From contig NZ_CP030059.1 in the NCBI RefSeq assembly GCF_015291745.1, forward strand, positions 5,669,501 to 5,733,500: DNA of 64,000 nt, written 5' to 3'. The DNA is from Bradyrhizobium sp. CCBAU 53351. Its GTDB lineage: Bacteria > Pseudomonadota > Alphaproteobacteria > Rhizobiales > Xanthobacteraceae. A program made the translations under genes and the position numbers. Under the pieces are notes generated by a model. That model ran no database searches and had not been told where the DNA came from. It saw nothing but the letters and a program-made list of their open reading frames with translations. Positions 17,972 to 26,668 of this stretch are shown here, in pieces. How positions within the stretch are numbered: position 1 is the first letter of the stretch; each line of letters opens with the position of its first letter.

Positions 17972-18521
17972 CACCTTGCTTGACCTCGTTCTGCCCGGCG
18001 TGAGCCGCGATCTGCCTCGCCCCGGTCCGGACGCTCTCGATGCCCTTGGGGAAACCGCTGCGGTTCGGATAGAGCTTGCGGCGTGCATCGCGCGCCGGGC
18101 GCCGCGGCTTGGTCCCCTGCGCGGTCCGGTAGTCGAGCATGGCGATGCCGCCGACCATCAGCAGCGCCAGTGCGATATTGCCCTTCTTGGGATTGTCCGG
18201 CGTCAGCCCCGACAGCAGCGCCGCGGCATCGAGGCCGTCGCCGCCGACGCGGGCCCACAGGCCGGCATTCTTCTCGACCGACAGCGTCATGATTCCGGCC
18301 ATGATCTCGCGGATGCCGAAGGACCGCACCAGCGTCTCATGGCCTTCCATGCCCAGCGTTTCCGTGACGCGCCGCGGCGCGAACAATTCGACGACTCCGA
18401 GGCCGATGCTGAACCAGCCGAGCGCCCGGGCGAGCTGGTCCACCGGCTGCTTGAGGCTCGCGCCGCCTTCGACGATCTTCGGATCGCCCTTGGTGCGTAC
18501 GATGTTGGAGAAATGAAACAT
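17952..18521 (-). CDS. conserved membrane protein of unknown function
   Basis: 189 residues. Hydrophobic segments at about 32-48 (ALGWFSIGLGVVELFAP), about 65-80 (SFGIREIMAGIMTLSV) and about 113-128 (NIALALLMVGGIAML). The tail is basic and rich in Arg (PRRPARDARRKLYPNRSGFPKG). The layout resembles small inner-membrane proteins found beside zinc alcohol dehydrogenases in rhizobia. It is the second gene after the alcohol dehydrogenase (12-base gap) and overlaps the glucosidase start. Function not known. Confidence 0.65.
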   Translation of the reverse strand: MFHFSNIVRTKGDPKIVEGGASLKQPVDQLARALGWFSIGLGVVELFAPRRVTETLGMEGHETLVRSFGIREIMAGIMTLSVEKNAGLWARVGGDGLDAAALLSGLTPDNPKKGNIALALLMVGGIAMLDYRTAQGTKPRRPARDARRKLYPNRSGFPKGIESVRTGARQIAAHAGQNEVKQGDERRAP

Positions 18522-18533
18522 AGGCTTGCTCCC

Positions 18534-19709
18534 TTAGGGTTTCAGCACGACCTTGACGCAGGAATCGCGCTTGTCGCGAAACACCTGATACATCTCCGGT
18601 CCCTGTTCGAGCGGGACGGTGTGGGTGATGACGAAGGACGGATCGATCTCGCCGTCCTCGATGCGGCGAAGCAGATCGTCGGTCCAGCGGTTGACGTGGG
18701 TCTGCCCGGTGCGCATCGTCAGGCCCTTGTTCATGAAAGCGCCTATTGGCAGCATGTCGGACATTCCGCTGTAGACGCCCGGCACCGAGATGATGCCGCC
18801 GGGACGGCAGACATAGATCATCTCGCGCAGCACGTGGGGCCGGTCGCTCTCCGCCATCACCATCTGCTTGGCCCGGTCGAGCAGGGTGTCGGGCAGCGAG
18901 GCCATCACATGCGATTCCATGCCGACGCAATCGATGCATTTCTCCGGGCCCTTGCCGTCGGTCAGCTCCTGCAGCCGCTCCAGCACGCTCTCGGTCTCGA
19001 AGTTGATCGTGGTGGCGCCGCCGGCTTCCGCCATGCTGAGGCGTTCGGGCAGGCAGTCGATCGCGATCACCTGATTGGCGCCGAGCAGGATGGCGCTGCG
19101 GATCGCCATCTGGCCAACCGGGCCGCAGCCCCAGATCGCGACCGTGTCGGTCGGCTCGATGTCGCATTGCGCGGCAGCCTGCCAGCCGGTCGGGAAGATG
19201 TCGCTGAGGAACAAGAGTTGCTCGTCGGGGATGCCTGCGGGCACCTTGATGTGGGTGGCGTCGGCATAGGGCACGCGCAGATATTCGGCCTGGCCGCCGG
19301 GATAGCCGCCGGTCAAATGCGTGTAGCCGAACAGGCCGGCGGTGGCGTGCCCGAATACCTTGTCGGCGAGATGGCGCTTGCGGTTGGTGGTCTCACATAC
19401 GGAAAAATTGCCGCGCTTGCACTGCTCGCATTCGCCGCAGATGATCGTGAAGGGCACGACGATGCGGTCGCCCCTCTTCAGCTTGCCGTCGATGCCGGAC
19501 CCGACCTCGACCACTTCGCCCATGGTCTCGTGGCCCATGATGTCGCCCGGCAGCATGCCCGGAATGAAGTTGTGAAACAGATGCAGGTCGGAGCCGCAGA
19601 TGGCGCAGCTCGTGACTTTGATGATTGCGTCGCGTGGGTCCTGGATCTCAGGGTCGGTGACGGTGTCGCAGCGAATGTCCTCCTTGCCGTGCCAAACCAG
19701 CGCCTTCAT
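18534..19709 (-). CDS. zinc-dependent alcohol dehydrogenase (formaldehyde-dehydrogenase-like)
   Basis: 391 residues from the ATG at 19709, which follows AAAGGACG; an in-frame ATG at 19757 adds a tail absent from the family. Catalytic zinc ligands: Cys in SCAICGSDLHLF and the GHE of IMGHETMGEVVEVG. The structural-zinc Cys set is CGECEQCKRGNFSVC. The nucleotide fold is VAIWGCGPVGQMAIRSAILLGANQVIAID. It closely resembles glutathione-independent formaldehyde dehydrogenase-like MDR proteins found in rhizobial stress loci. It leads a three-gene minus-strand operon with the membrane protein and the broken GH13 gene. Substrate unknown. Confidence 0.9.
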   Translation of the reverse strand: MKALVWHGKEDIRCDTVTDPEIQDPRDAIIKVTSCAICGSDLHLFHNFIPGMLPGDIMGHETMGEVVEVGSGIDGKLKRGDRIVVPFTIICGECEQCKRGNFSVCETTNRKRHLADKVFGHATAGLFGYTHLTGGYPGGQAEYLRVPYADATHIKVPAGIPDEQLLFLSDIFPTGWQAAAQCDIEPTDTVAIWGCGPVGQMAIRSAILLGANQVIAIDCLPERLSMAEAGGATTINFETESVLERLQELTDGKGPEKCIDCVGMESHVMASLPDTLLDRAKQMVMAESDRPHVLREMIYVCRPGGIISVPGVYSGMSDMLPIGAFMNKGLTMRTGQTHVNRWTDDLLRRIEDGEIDPSFVITHTVPLEQGPEMYQVFRDKRDSCVKVVLKP

Positions 19710-19862
19710 CTTTCGTCCTTTCGGCTGAACCAGTGGGCACTTAAGTCGAGAAATCAACGATGGTTGCTAAGCGACGTGCGTTTCTTCGCGAGCGCACCCG
19801 GATAGGAACGAGATGGCCAGGGAGTGATTGGGCGTTATCATGTCACCTCAAGGACATCTGCC

Positions 19863-20643
19863 ATGCCCACTAATAAACTCGCCGTCGTCACCGGGGCCTC
19901 CACGGGCATCGGCCTGGAACTTGCACGATGCTGCGCCCAGGCAGGATTCAATCTCGTCATCGCCGCGGATGAGCCGCAGGTCGAACGCGTGGCCGTTGAT
20001 CTGCGCCGGCTCGGCGTCAACGTGGAGCCGGTCGAGGCCGATCTGTCCACCACCGAAGGGGTCGACAAGCTCTGCGCCGCGATCGGCGACCGTCCGATCG
20101 ACGCGCTGCTCGCCAATGCCGGAATCGGCCGGCAAGGCGTTCCTCGATCAGGACTTCACCCGGGTGAAGCACTTAATCGACACCAACATCACCGGCACGC
20201 TCTATCTGCTCCATCGCGCGGGGAACGAGATGCTCCGCCGGAATGCCGGCCGCATCCTGATCACGGGCTCGATCGCCGGCTTCACGCCGGGCAGCTTCCA
20301 GGCGGCCTATAACGGCAGCAAGGCGTTCCTGGACTCGTTCTCGTTCGCGCTACGCGAGGAATTGCGCGACAGCGGCGTCACCGTCACCTGCCTGATGCCG
20401 GGCGCAACCGACACCGAGTTCTTCCGCCGCGCCGGCATGATGGACACCAAGGTCGGCACCGAGAAGAAAGACGGCGCCTACGACGTCGCCAAGGCCGGCT
20501 TCGACGCCATGCTGCGTGGGGAGGCCGACATCGTGACCGGGCTGAAGAACAAGATCCAGACCACGGTCGCCAACGTCACGCCGAACGAGATGCTGGCCAA
20601 GCAGCATCGCAAGATGGCCGAGCCGGGCACTGCGAAAACGTGA
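19863..20643 (+). pseudogene. SDR-family oxidoreductase with one frameshift
   Basis: From the ATG at 19863 (AAGGA ten bases upstream) the frame gives LAVVTGASTGIGLELARCCAQAGFNLVIAADE and LLANAGIGR, the cofactor site. Near 20133 the frame changes and continues as GKAFLDQDFTRVKHLIDTNITGTLYLLHRAG, then ITGSIAGFTPGSFQAAYNGSKAFLDSF (catalytic Ser, Tyr and Lys) to a stop at 20643. Restoring two bases would give a normal protein of about 260 residues. Neither half works alone because cofactor and catalytic sites are separated. Confidence 0.85.
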
Positions 20644-21097
20644 AAATGGTCTCGCCAGCCGCGGATGCGGCGCGGCCCGCTCTCTTGGGTCCGCCATGGG
20701 AGAACGCGGATTTACCTATTCTAACGCACCGAAGCCCCAAAGCCGTCAAATTATCTAGGCGAGACATAGGGGCTTAGATCGTGATGGAACGCGTCGAACA
20801 GATGCTTGTCGCAACCGACTTCACGGGTTCCCGCCTGACGTTGGCGGATAGAAATAGGACGCTCGAATTCGTGGAACGATCGGCATATTGGGGCCCCGGC
20901 TGCAGAGCCGGTGCCTTGGTACGCTTCCACTCATCGAAGGGGTGGTCCGACGACCGGGGGGCCAACTTCCATTACCGCTTTCTAGCCTAGCGCCAGTCCG
21001 GCGTCGCTTCGGATGCCTGAGTACTTCGAACGCAGCCGACCCAGCCCTTCACCTTCGAAGGCGAAGAACTAACGGTGGTCGTCTGCGTTTTACACAC
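20644..21097. other. 454 bases without a recognisable gene
   Basis: An open frame at 20781-20990 (69 codons) has no recognisable family and no good ribosome binding site. The CTTCACCTTCGAAGGCGAAG stretch near 21050 forms a weak hairpin. I see no other feature. Confidence 0.35.
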
Positions 21098-21376
21098 ATG
21101 TCAGACGCATTTGACTACTTTCGCGCCTATGCCGTCCGAGCTCTCTGCAAAGCGAGATCCATGCCGCGGGGCAAGATGAAGCATCTGCAACTGGTGGCTG
21201 GCCGGATCTACAATCTCCTCAAGAAGGAGGCGGCTTACAGCCCGAACACGCAGCACCTCGAGGATTTTCGCGCGGCCCGGAAGCTGGAGAGCTCTCTCGA
21301 TGGCCAGTCAAGCGACCGCCCCGGCGGTCGCCTTACTCCGGCGGCGCCGCGAAGTTCGGACCGGGAGGCTGGCTGA
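21098..21376 (+). CDS. small conserved-looking hypothetical protein upstream of PolX remnant
   Basis: 92 residues. A basic helical N-terminal part (MSDAFDYFRAYAVRALCKARSMPRGKMKHLQLVAGRIYNLLKKEAAYSPNTQHLEDFRAARKLE) is followed by a low-complexity tail. Its TGA is directly followed by the ATG of the PolX remnant, so they were translationally coupled. A DNA-repair accessory role is possible only by association. No domain recognised. Confidence 0.5.
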   Translation: MSDAFDYFRAYAVRALCKARSMPRGKMKHLQLVAGRIYNLLKKEAAYSPNTQHLEDFRAARKLESSLDGQSSDRPGGRLTPAAPRSSDREAG

Positions 21377-21825
21377 ATGCCTTCGCTCGACGCGCGCTGT
21401 GTGGCAAGTCTTCTGCGAGAGTACGCGCAGCGCACCGCCTTGCGTGGCGGCAATCCCTACCGGGCGAAAGCCTACTCTCGGGCCGCCGACAGCCTGGCGG
21501 CCCTAGTGCTCATCGCCGAAGACCGGCTTACGGAGATCCCGGGGGTCGGCGACGCGATAGCCGACATCATCACCAAGCTTCAAAAAGCGGGCAGTCATCC
21601 CAGCCTCTCGACTGGCGCTGGCACAAGGAGGCCCTCGATTTCGGTTGCATGATGAGCATCAATCCGGACGCGCACTCGATCCCCGAACTCGACCACATGC
21701 ACTGGGGCGTCCTGATGGCCCGCAAGGGCGGTGTCCCTGCCGACCGCGTCCTGAACGTGATGACGCTTGCGGAAATCACGCGTTACCTTCGCCAGAAGCG
21801 GCGCTCGCTCCCCCGCGCCGCCTGA
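21377..21825 (+). pseudogene. polX: DNA polymerase/3'-5' exonuclease PolX, internal deletion
   Basis: The first about 70 codons encode the helix-hairpin-helix start of PolX (LLREYAQRTALRGGNPYRAKAYSRAADSLAAL and LTEIPGVGDAIADIITKLQKAG). Then the frame changes and the text jumps to the end of the PHP nuclease domain (WHKEALDFGCMMSINPDAHSIPELDHMHWGVLMARKGGVPADRVLNVM). The catalytic palm domain (about 400 residues) is missing. Together with two ligase fragments in the window it suggests a former base-excision or end-joining repair set. The stop overlaps the next start (TGATG). Confidence 0.82.
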
Positions 21826-22384
21826 TGCAGCAGAAGCAAATTTTCTCGCTGCAGGGAAGGGTGGCGGCGGTCGCTGCCGACCACGGGCACCACTTCAGCA
21901 AACCAACTCAAGAGCGCATAATCCTGGTGGAAGGCCACGGCGTCGAAGGCGACGCCCACGCCGGCCCGTTCGTCCGGCACCGCTATTTGGCACGCCCCGG
22001 CCCCGCTTGCCCAATCTCCGGCAGGTTCACCTGATCCCATCCGAACTGTTCCCGTCTCTGCTCGAAGCTGGTTTCGACGTCGGCCCGGGCGACTTCGGCG
22101 AGAACGTCACCACCGCCGGATTGGACCTCGAACGGATGCCGCTCGCGACCCTGATCGAGCTCGGGCCGTCCGCGGTCGTCGAGCTGACGGGCTCCGGACG
22201 CCCTGCGTCCTTGTCGATCGCTTCCGAGCCGGCCTCAAGCGGCAGGTGCTCTCGTCGGCGGAAACGGGCCCCCATTCAAATCAGGGGTGCTGGGCGTGGT
22301 CCGAGCCGGGGGACCGGTGTGGGCGGCGACAGCGCGCGGGTTCGCCTTCCATCCTCCTCGTTTCGGCTTTTGCCGGCCCTGTAG
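21825..22384 (+). pseudogene. MOSC-domain protein, frameshifted
   Basis: Starts at an ATG overlapping the PolX stop: QIFSLQGRVAAVAADHGHHFSKPTQERIILVEGHGVEGDAHAGPFVRHRYLAR. A frame change near 21995 leads to LPNLRQVHLIPSELFPSLLEAGFDVGPGDFGENVTTAGLDL. Another near 22190 leads to LRTPCVLVDRFRAGLKRQVLSSAETGP, and a third near 22270. GVEGDAH, NLRQVH and GDFGENVT are hallmark MOSC motifs. MOSC proteins handle sulfur for molybdenum cofactor or detoxify N-hydroxylated compounds. With three frame changes it is dead. Confidence 0.78.
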
Positions 22385-22396
22385 AGAGCCCCTGCC

Positions 22397-22600
22397 ATGG
22401 CCCGAAAATCGACCCTGCCTCGTCGCCTGCGGCCCATGCTGGCCACGCTGACCGATTCACCATTCGACGACCCCGACTGGATCTTCGAGGATAAGTTCGA
22501 TGGTTTTCGCATGGTCGCGGAGATCCGGCGTGGTCGCGTCGCGCTCTACAGCCGTAATGGGAAGATCATCAGCCACTCCTACGTCGAGGTCGAGTATCCT
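22397..22600 (+). pseudogene. N-terminal fragment of an ATP-dependent DNA ligase (LigD ligase domain)
   Basis: MARKSTLPRRLRPMLATLTD, then SPFDDPDWIFEDKFDGFRMVAEIRRGRVALYSRNGK. The KFDGFR stretch is ligase motif I (KxDGxR) with the adenylated Lys. After about 68 codons (SYVEVEYPA) the sequence switches abruptly to a xanthine-dehydrogenase-type subunit in another frame, marking a deletion or recombination joint near 22600. The remaining ligase domain is gone. A fragment of the opposite end of such a ligase lies at 6641-6823. Confidence 0.8.
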
Positions 22601-22601
22601 G

Positions 22602-23429
22602 CGCGGCTTCGGATATCGGCACCGGCACCTACACCATCGTGGCGCAGGTGGCTGCCGATTCGCTGGGGCTGCCCATGGACAACATCACGGTCAAGCTCGC
22701 CGACTCCAGCCTGCCGCAAGCTCCCGTCGAGGGCGGCTCCTGGATGGCTGCATCGAGCGCGCACGCCGTGCTGGCAGCGGCCGAGGACATTCGCCAGGAG
22801 CTCGCGCATCTTGCCGGCGCAATGCCGGGCTCTCCGCTCGCCGGCCTGCACTCCGCCGATATGGTCCTCGGTGGGGGCATGATCGCCCATAGCGTTGACG
22901 AAGGCCGCACGGTCTCGATCGCCGACGCAATGCGATCCGGCTCGCTGGAGCGGATCGAGAAGGAAAAGCTCAACCATTTCCCGGAGGACAAGGCCCACGC
23001 GCGCAACACCCATTCCGCCGTCTTCGCCGAGGTCAAGGTCGACGAGGAGCTCGGCGTCGTCCGTGTCACGCGGGTGGTGAACGCTGTCGCCGCCGGTCGC
23101 ATCCTCAACACCAAGACCGGCCGTAGCCAAATCATGGGCGGCGTGGTCTGGGGTATAGGAATGGCCCTGCACGAAGAAACCGTGATGGATCACCGCTTCG
23201 GGCGGATCATGAACGCCAATATTGCCGAGTACCATATCCCGGTGAATGCCGACATCCACGACATCGACGTGATCTGCGTGGAGGAGCAAGACGAGCGTAT
23301 CAACAAGCTCGGGGCCTCGGCGAGATCGGGGTCGTCGGCGTCTCCGCGGCAATCGCGAATGCGGTCTATCACGCAACCGGTACACGCGTGCGGCGCTTCC
23401 CGATCACATTGGACAAGCTCCTCACCTGA
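22602..23429 (+). pseudogene. xanthine/aldehyde dehydrogenase molybdenum-binding subunit, C-terminal fragment
   Basis: About 275 residues of the C-terminal half of a large molybdopterin subunit: DIGTGTYTIVAQVAADSLGLPMDN, VEGGSWMAASSAHAVLAAA, HARNTHSAVFAEVKVDEELGVVRVTRVVNAVAAGRILNTKT and IMGGVVWGIGMALHEETVMDHRFGRIMN. Near 23310 seven bases are missing, after which another frame gives the proper ending GLGEIGVVGVSAAIANAVYHATGTRVRRFPITLDKLLT, including the catalytic Glu region (GxGE). The N-terminal about 450 residues are replaced by ligase sequence. Dead remnant. Confidence 0.85.
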
Positions 23430-23606
23430 GAATATGACGATGAAGCCTTTTTGAGGTTACGATTCCGCCCGATCCGAACGATGATGTCGCCCGGCAGCCG
23501 CGGGCCTCAGTCCGAACGGGTCGCCACAACTCCTCTCCAGCAATGAGCTTCGGCACTGCCAATTAGCGCTCGGCAAAATTGGCGGACAAATTGCGAGCTG
23601 GAGCTA

Positions 23607-24368
23607 CTAGGGCGCAGATTCATTGAGGCGCAGCCAAAGCCTGATTGACGCGAATTGAACGAATGCGAGGTAGTTGGCGGCGAGCCTATCGTAGCGCGTC
23701 GCCACACGACGACAGTGTTTGATCCTGTTGAAGAACGTCTCGACGTGGTTGCGGGCACGATAGACATAGGGGCTGAAGCAGATCGGATCGCGGCGATTGC
23801 TTTTCGGCGGCATGTTCGCCCATGCGCCCTTCTTCATGGCAAGCTCCCTGATCCAGTCGGCGTCATAGGTCGGCAAGCAGCATTGACCCGGGTTTCAGAA
23901 GAAACAGCAATTTTTTTCGGCGAGTCGAACGTCATGGGCTTCACCGGGGCTCAGCGCCAGCCGTACCGGCAGACCATTGTCATCGACCACCGCATGGATT
24001 TTGCTCGTCAAGCCGCCGCGGGACCTTCCCATCGATTGACGTTGGTTCCTTGTGATGCAGGCTCCGTGCTGATGCACGCGGACAATGGCGGCATCACGCG
24101 CAGTGGAAAGCGCTTCTAGATGCGGCCCCAAACACCGGCCCCGCCGCCACTTGACGAAGCGATTGTAGCAAGTGGTGTATCGGCCAAACACCGTCGGCGG
24201 ATCACGCCAGGGTGCTCCTGTTCGGAGGACCCAGAAGACGGCGTGAACTGCCCGATAACCTTTTTGCCATCCAGTTTTCGGCGTGCTTCTCTCTCGCCCA
24301 GCTACGCAGCCTGCGGCTGAGCGCCGGCTGAAACCTGCTCGCGATCGCTTCGGTGGCTGAGCAATCAC
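23607..24368 (-). pseudogene. IS5-family transposase, disrupted
   Basis: The minus strand gives the IS5-type N-terminal part (VHAVFWVLRTGAPWRDPPTVFGRYTTCYNRFVKW), the first catalytic Asp region (ARDAAIVRVHQHGA), TSKIHAVVDDNGLPVRLALSPGEAHD, then after a TGA at 23895 the C-terminal part (YDADWIRELAMKKGAWANMPPKSNRRDP and YVYRARNHVETFFNRIKHCRRVATRYDRLAANYLAF) with the catalytic Glu. Between the two, a run of seven A and about five missing bases give paired frame changes. No clear inverted repeats were found at the ends. Confidence 0.82.
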
Positions 24369-24606
24369 AGGGTGCGTACATTATCGTACAAAGTCCTGCC
24401 CGTGCGTTCATCGATCGCGCCGCATTGCGAGTTGATCAAAATGATCCGGGACGGATGAGACTTGGAGCTCGCTCAAGTCGCCTCGAACTGGCCTGATCGA
24501 GACTGCGAGATTGTACAAGATCCAGTGGCCTCCAGCCGGAGCTGCGTCAGAACACCGCGCCTCAGCTGGCTGATCGTAATCCCTGGACCGAGCGACGGAG
24601 GACCAA

Positions 24607-25122
24607 ATGAGATGACTCGGGACGTATTGCGACATCGCTACGCTGCTGATAGGCGCGGGACTCTTTATGTCTCCCTGGGTTCTCGGCTTTGGGGCCGTAG
24701 TGCCAAATCTGCCTACCCAGACCGCGGTTGTTTTTGGCGCGATTATTGCTGTCTCCTCGATTGCGACCCTCATCGCTTTCGAGACGTGGGAGTTGTACAT
24801 CGTCGCTGTGTTCGCAGCAGGCTCAATCACATCCCCCTGGATGTTTGGCATTGCCGATCGCGTGGCAACTGCGATGCTCGTCGTTGCCGGTCTTACGGCG
24901 CTCGCAACAAGCATCACGCACACTCTTCTGCTGCGGCGGCTTGTGAGGACGACCGCAGACCGACAAGCGTCGCGGATAGTCCGAGATGACTTGCGGTCCT
25001 CGAATCCGTCTAACCAGAGCGTGCGACGCGTGCCTGGCGAGAAAGAACCTGATCGACGTTACCGAGGCGCGAGCCCCCGTACGGAACTCGGGAAAACAGT
25101 TCATTTCGTCGGTAATAGGTAA
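24607..25122 (+). pseudogene. SPW-repeat membrane protein with a nonsense codon at position 3
   Basis: GGAGGA precedes an ATG at 24607 that reads M-R-stop-L-G-T-Y-C-D-I-A-T-L-L-I-G-A-G-L-F-M-S-P-W. The stop (TGA, 24613-24615) probably replaces TGG (Trp). Translation could restart at the ATG at 24667, giving 151 residues. Two SPW motifs (SPWVLGFG and SPWMFGIA) each begin a helix pair, as in the SPW family, with four membrane segments in the first about 100 residues and a hydrophilic tail. Function of the family is unknown. Restart at 24667 would lose most of the first helix. Confidence 0.7.
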
Positions 25123-25410
25123 ACGCGCGAGAAGAATGCCGCTTTGGGCTAGGCGAGCATCCCGAACTCCGAGACAGAACATCCGCCAGCGAGATCAACA
25201 TGGTCATCCGTGAAAATGGGCGAATAATGTCGAGACGATTGTCGTCGCTTTAAGGTTTATAGAATGCGAGCAACCCGCCAAAGGCCCTGTTCCCCCCGAG
25301 CAAGATGCCCGAGCATCCCCCTCATCATAGAATTCAGGCCCGGGTCATCATTGCTCCGAGATCTATCGGCAATAGATCGCGCGGCCGGATGACCTCAACC
25401 ACCGCTCGCG

Positions 25411-25824
25411 TTACCAATTCCAGGCTGCAGCCGCGACCATGAAGGCGCCACAGCTGACAGCTCCAGCCAGTATTACGGCAATGTTGGCTTGCCAATCAGT
25501 CGCGAGATCGGGGACGATTGGACTTCCGGCAAGTGAATGGTGGGCCGGCGCAGGACCACCTTGAGCAGGCATGTTTGCCAATGCCGTTGCATTGTCAAGA
25601 TCGGGCGGCATTGGCTCGTGCAATGATCGGGCAGGTTCAAATGGAGGATCGAGCTCGACGGGTAACCCGAGCTCCTCCAGGCGCGATACGACGCTTGCCA
25701 CTTGCTCCTCGGTCATCTCCCCAACAGGCAGAACCGCTTTCAGGTCCTTGTCCGTGACAAACCCTTTGCGGCGCCCCAGCGCGACGAGGCGCGGCAACCC
25801 GACGTAGCTTACCGAAGGCGCCAT
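25411..25824 (-). CDS. sigma-70 region 1.1-like domain protein with C-terminal membrane helix
   Basis: 137 residues. Residues about 8-52 (LPRLVALGRRKGFVTDKDLKAVLPVGEMTEEQVASVVSRLEELGLPVEL) match the region 1.1 domain that opens primary sigma factors (LIALGKKRGFLTYxDLNExLP...I..v...Leelgi). There are no sigma regions 1.2-4. A Pro/Ala-rich linker follows and the protein ends in a hydrophobic segment (residues about 112-137, NIAVILAGAVSCGAFMVAAAAW), so it would be membrane-anchored. Region 1.1 normally masks the sigma DNA-binding domains or occupies the RNA polymerase channel. A membrane-held copy could bind polymerase or a sigma factor; that role is inference. It stands alone on its strand. Confidence 0.7.
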   Translation of the reverse strand: MAPSVSYVGLPRLVALGRRKGFVTDKDLKAVLPVGEMTEEQVASVVSRLEELGLPVELDPPFEPARSLHEPMPPDLDNATALANMPAQGGPAPAHHSLAGSPIVPDLATDWQANIAVILAGAVSCGAFMVAAAAWNW

Positions 25825-25979
25825 CAGAGACTCCGTTCATAGAGAAAATTGATTGTCGGAAACGGCCAGAATACGAGACAGGTCCTTTGAGATCTTTGAA
25901 ACGTCCAAAGCCGTGTCTAGGTTCGGGAACGTTTGCCTTGCAGCACTCATCCTTTGTACGCCACCGCTCATTCTTCACT

Positions 25980-26200
25980 CCTTCATGCCGGATTCAACGA
26001 GTCACCCGTTACACCGGATAGCTTGTGAAGAACCTGGCAATCATCGCGATCTGCATCATGAACCAGAATTTCGGCATTGACGGTCCAAGCTTGACGCCGA
26101 AGATGGGCCGGAAAGTCGCAAACTGCGCGATCGTCGGTACATGCCGACCTGCCAAGTGTTGAGCGAGAGCGTGTCTGCCTTCACCGAAACCCGATCTCGC
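25980..26200 (-). pseudogene. remnant copy of the DUF4396 gene
   Basis: The minus strand holds a degenerate copy of the 3' part of the intact DUF4396 gene at 32942-33661: VKADTLSLNTWQVGMY, and a 34-base exact match around 26041-26074 to 33000-33035. Frame changes separate the pieces and the first two thirds are missing. It indicates an old partial duplication inside this region. Confidence 0.65.
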
Positions 26201-26668
26201 GCGTGCGCTTTTCCCCTTGTGCCTAGCACGGGTGCGTCGCCGCGGTGGGCAGATTGACTAGTGCCAGCGTGTGCACGACGTGCACTCTGAGGCTCTTGGC
26301 CACCGAGAGCTTGCGGAAGAAGCGTCAGCCGTGTCGCAGATCCCGAGGATACTCGACGCGTGCACCTCAAGCTGACCAGGAGAGGCGAGCAGAAGGTTGA
26401 GAACTCTCAAAGAAGAGCCTTGAGGAGCTTCGCCGCGCCGCGGGGTCCGCTGCAGCCATTTCGAGACCGGCCAGTTCCACTTCAAAAGCATGAGGTTCCG
26501 CAAGATCTCGGCTGTTCAGCCTCCGGTACTAGGCGATCGAGGAAAGCTCGTGACCGGATTCTTAAAATGAAATGCCGGCTTTCCCCTATTCCATGGCGCA
26601 CCTCATCCGGAAGTCTACCGGACGCAGGCGGGGCCTAGCCGAAGCGGGGCCCCGCGCGTACTTTCCGC
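26201..26668. other. 468 bases with no identifiable gene
   Basis: Short open frames on the minus strand (for example one containing RFFRKLSVAKSLRVHVVHTLALVNLPTAATHP) are not recognisable and lack starts. The stretch lies between the DUF4396 remnant and the DUF1236 gene and is best read as decayed DNA. Confidence 0.35.

Noticed and set aside
17922..19805. 627-codon plus-strand frame opposite the alcohol dehydrogenase operon
   Set aside because: Composition is typical of an antisense frame and it crosses three real genes.
20781..20990. 69-codon open frame
   Set aside because: No ribosome binding site, no family pattern, and it lies in a stretch of decayed DNA.
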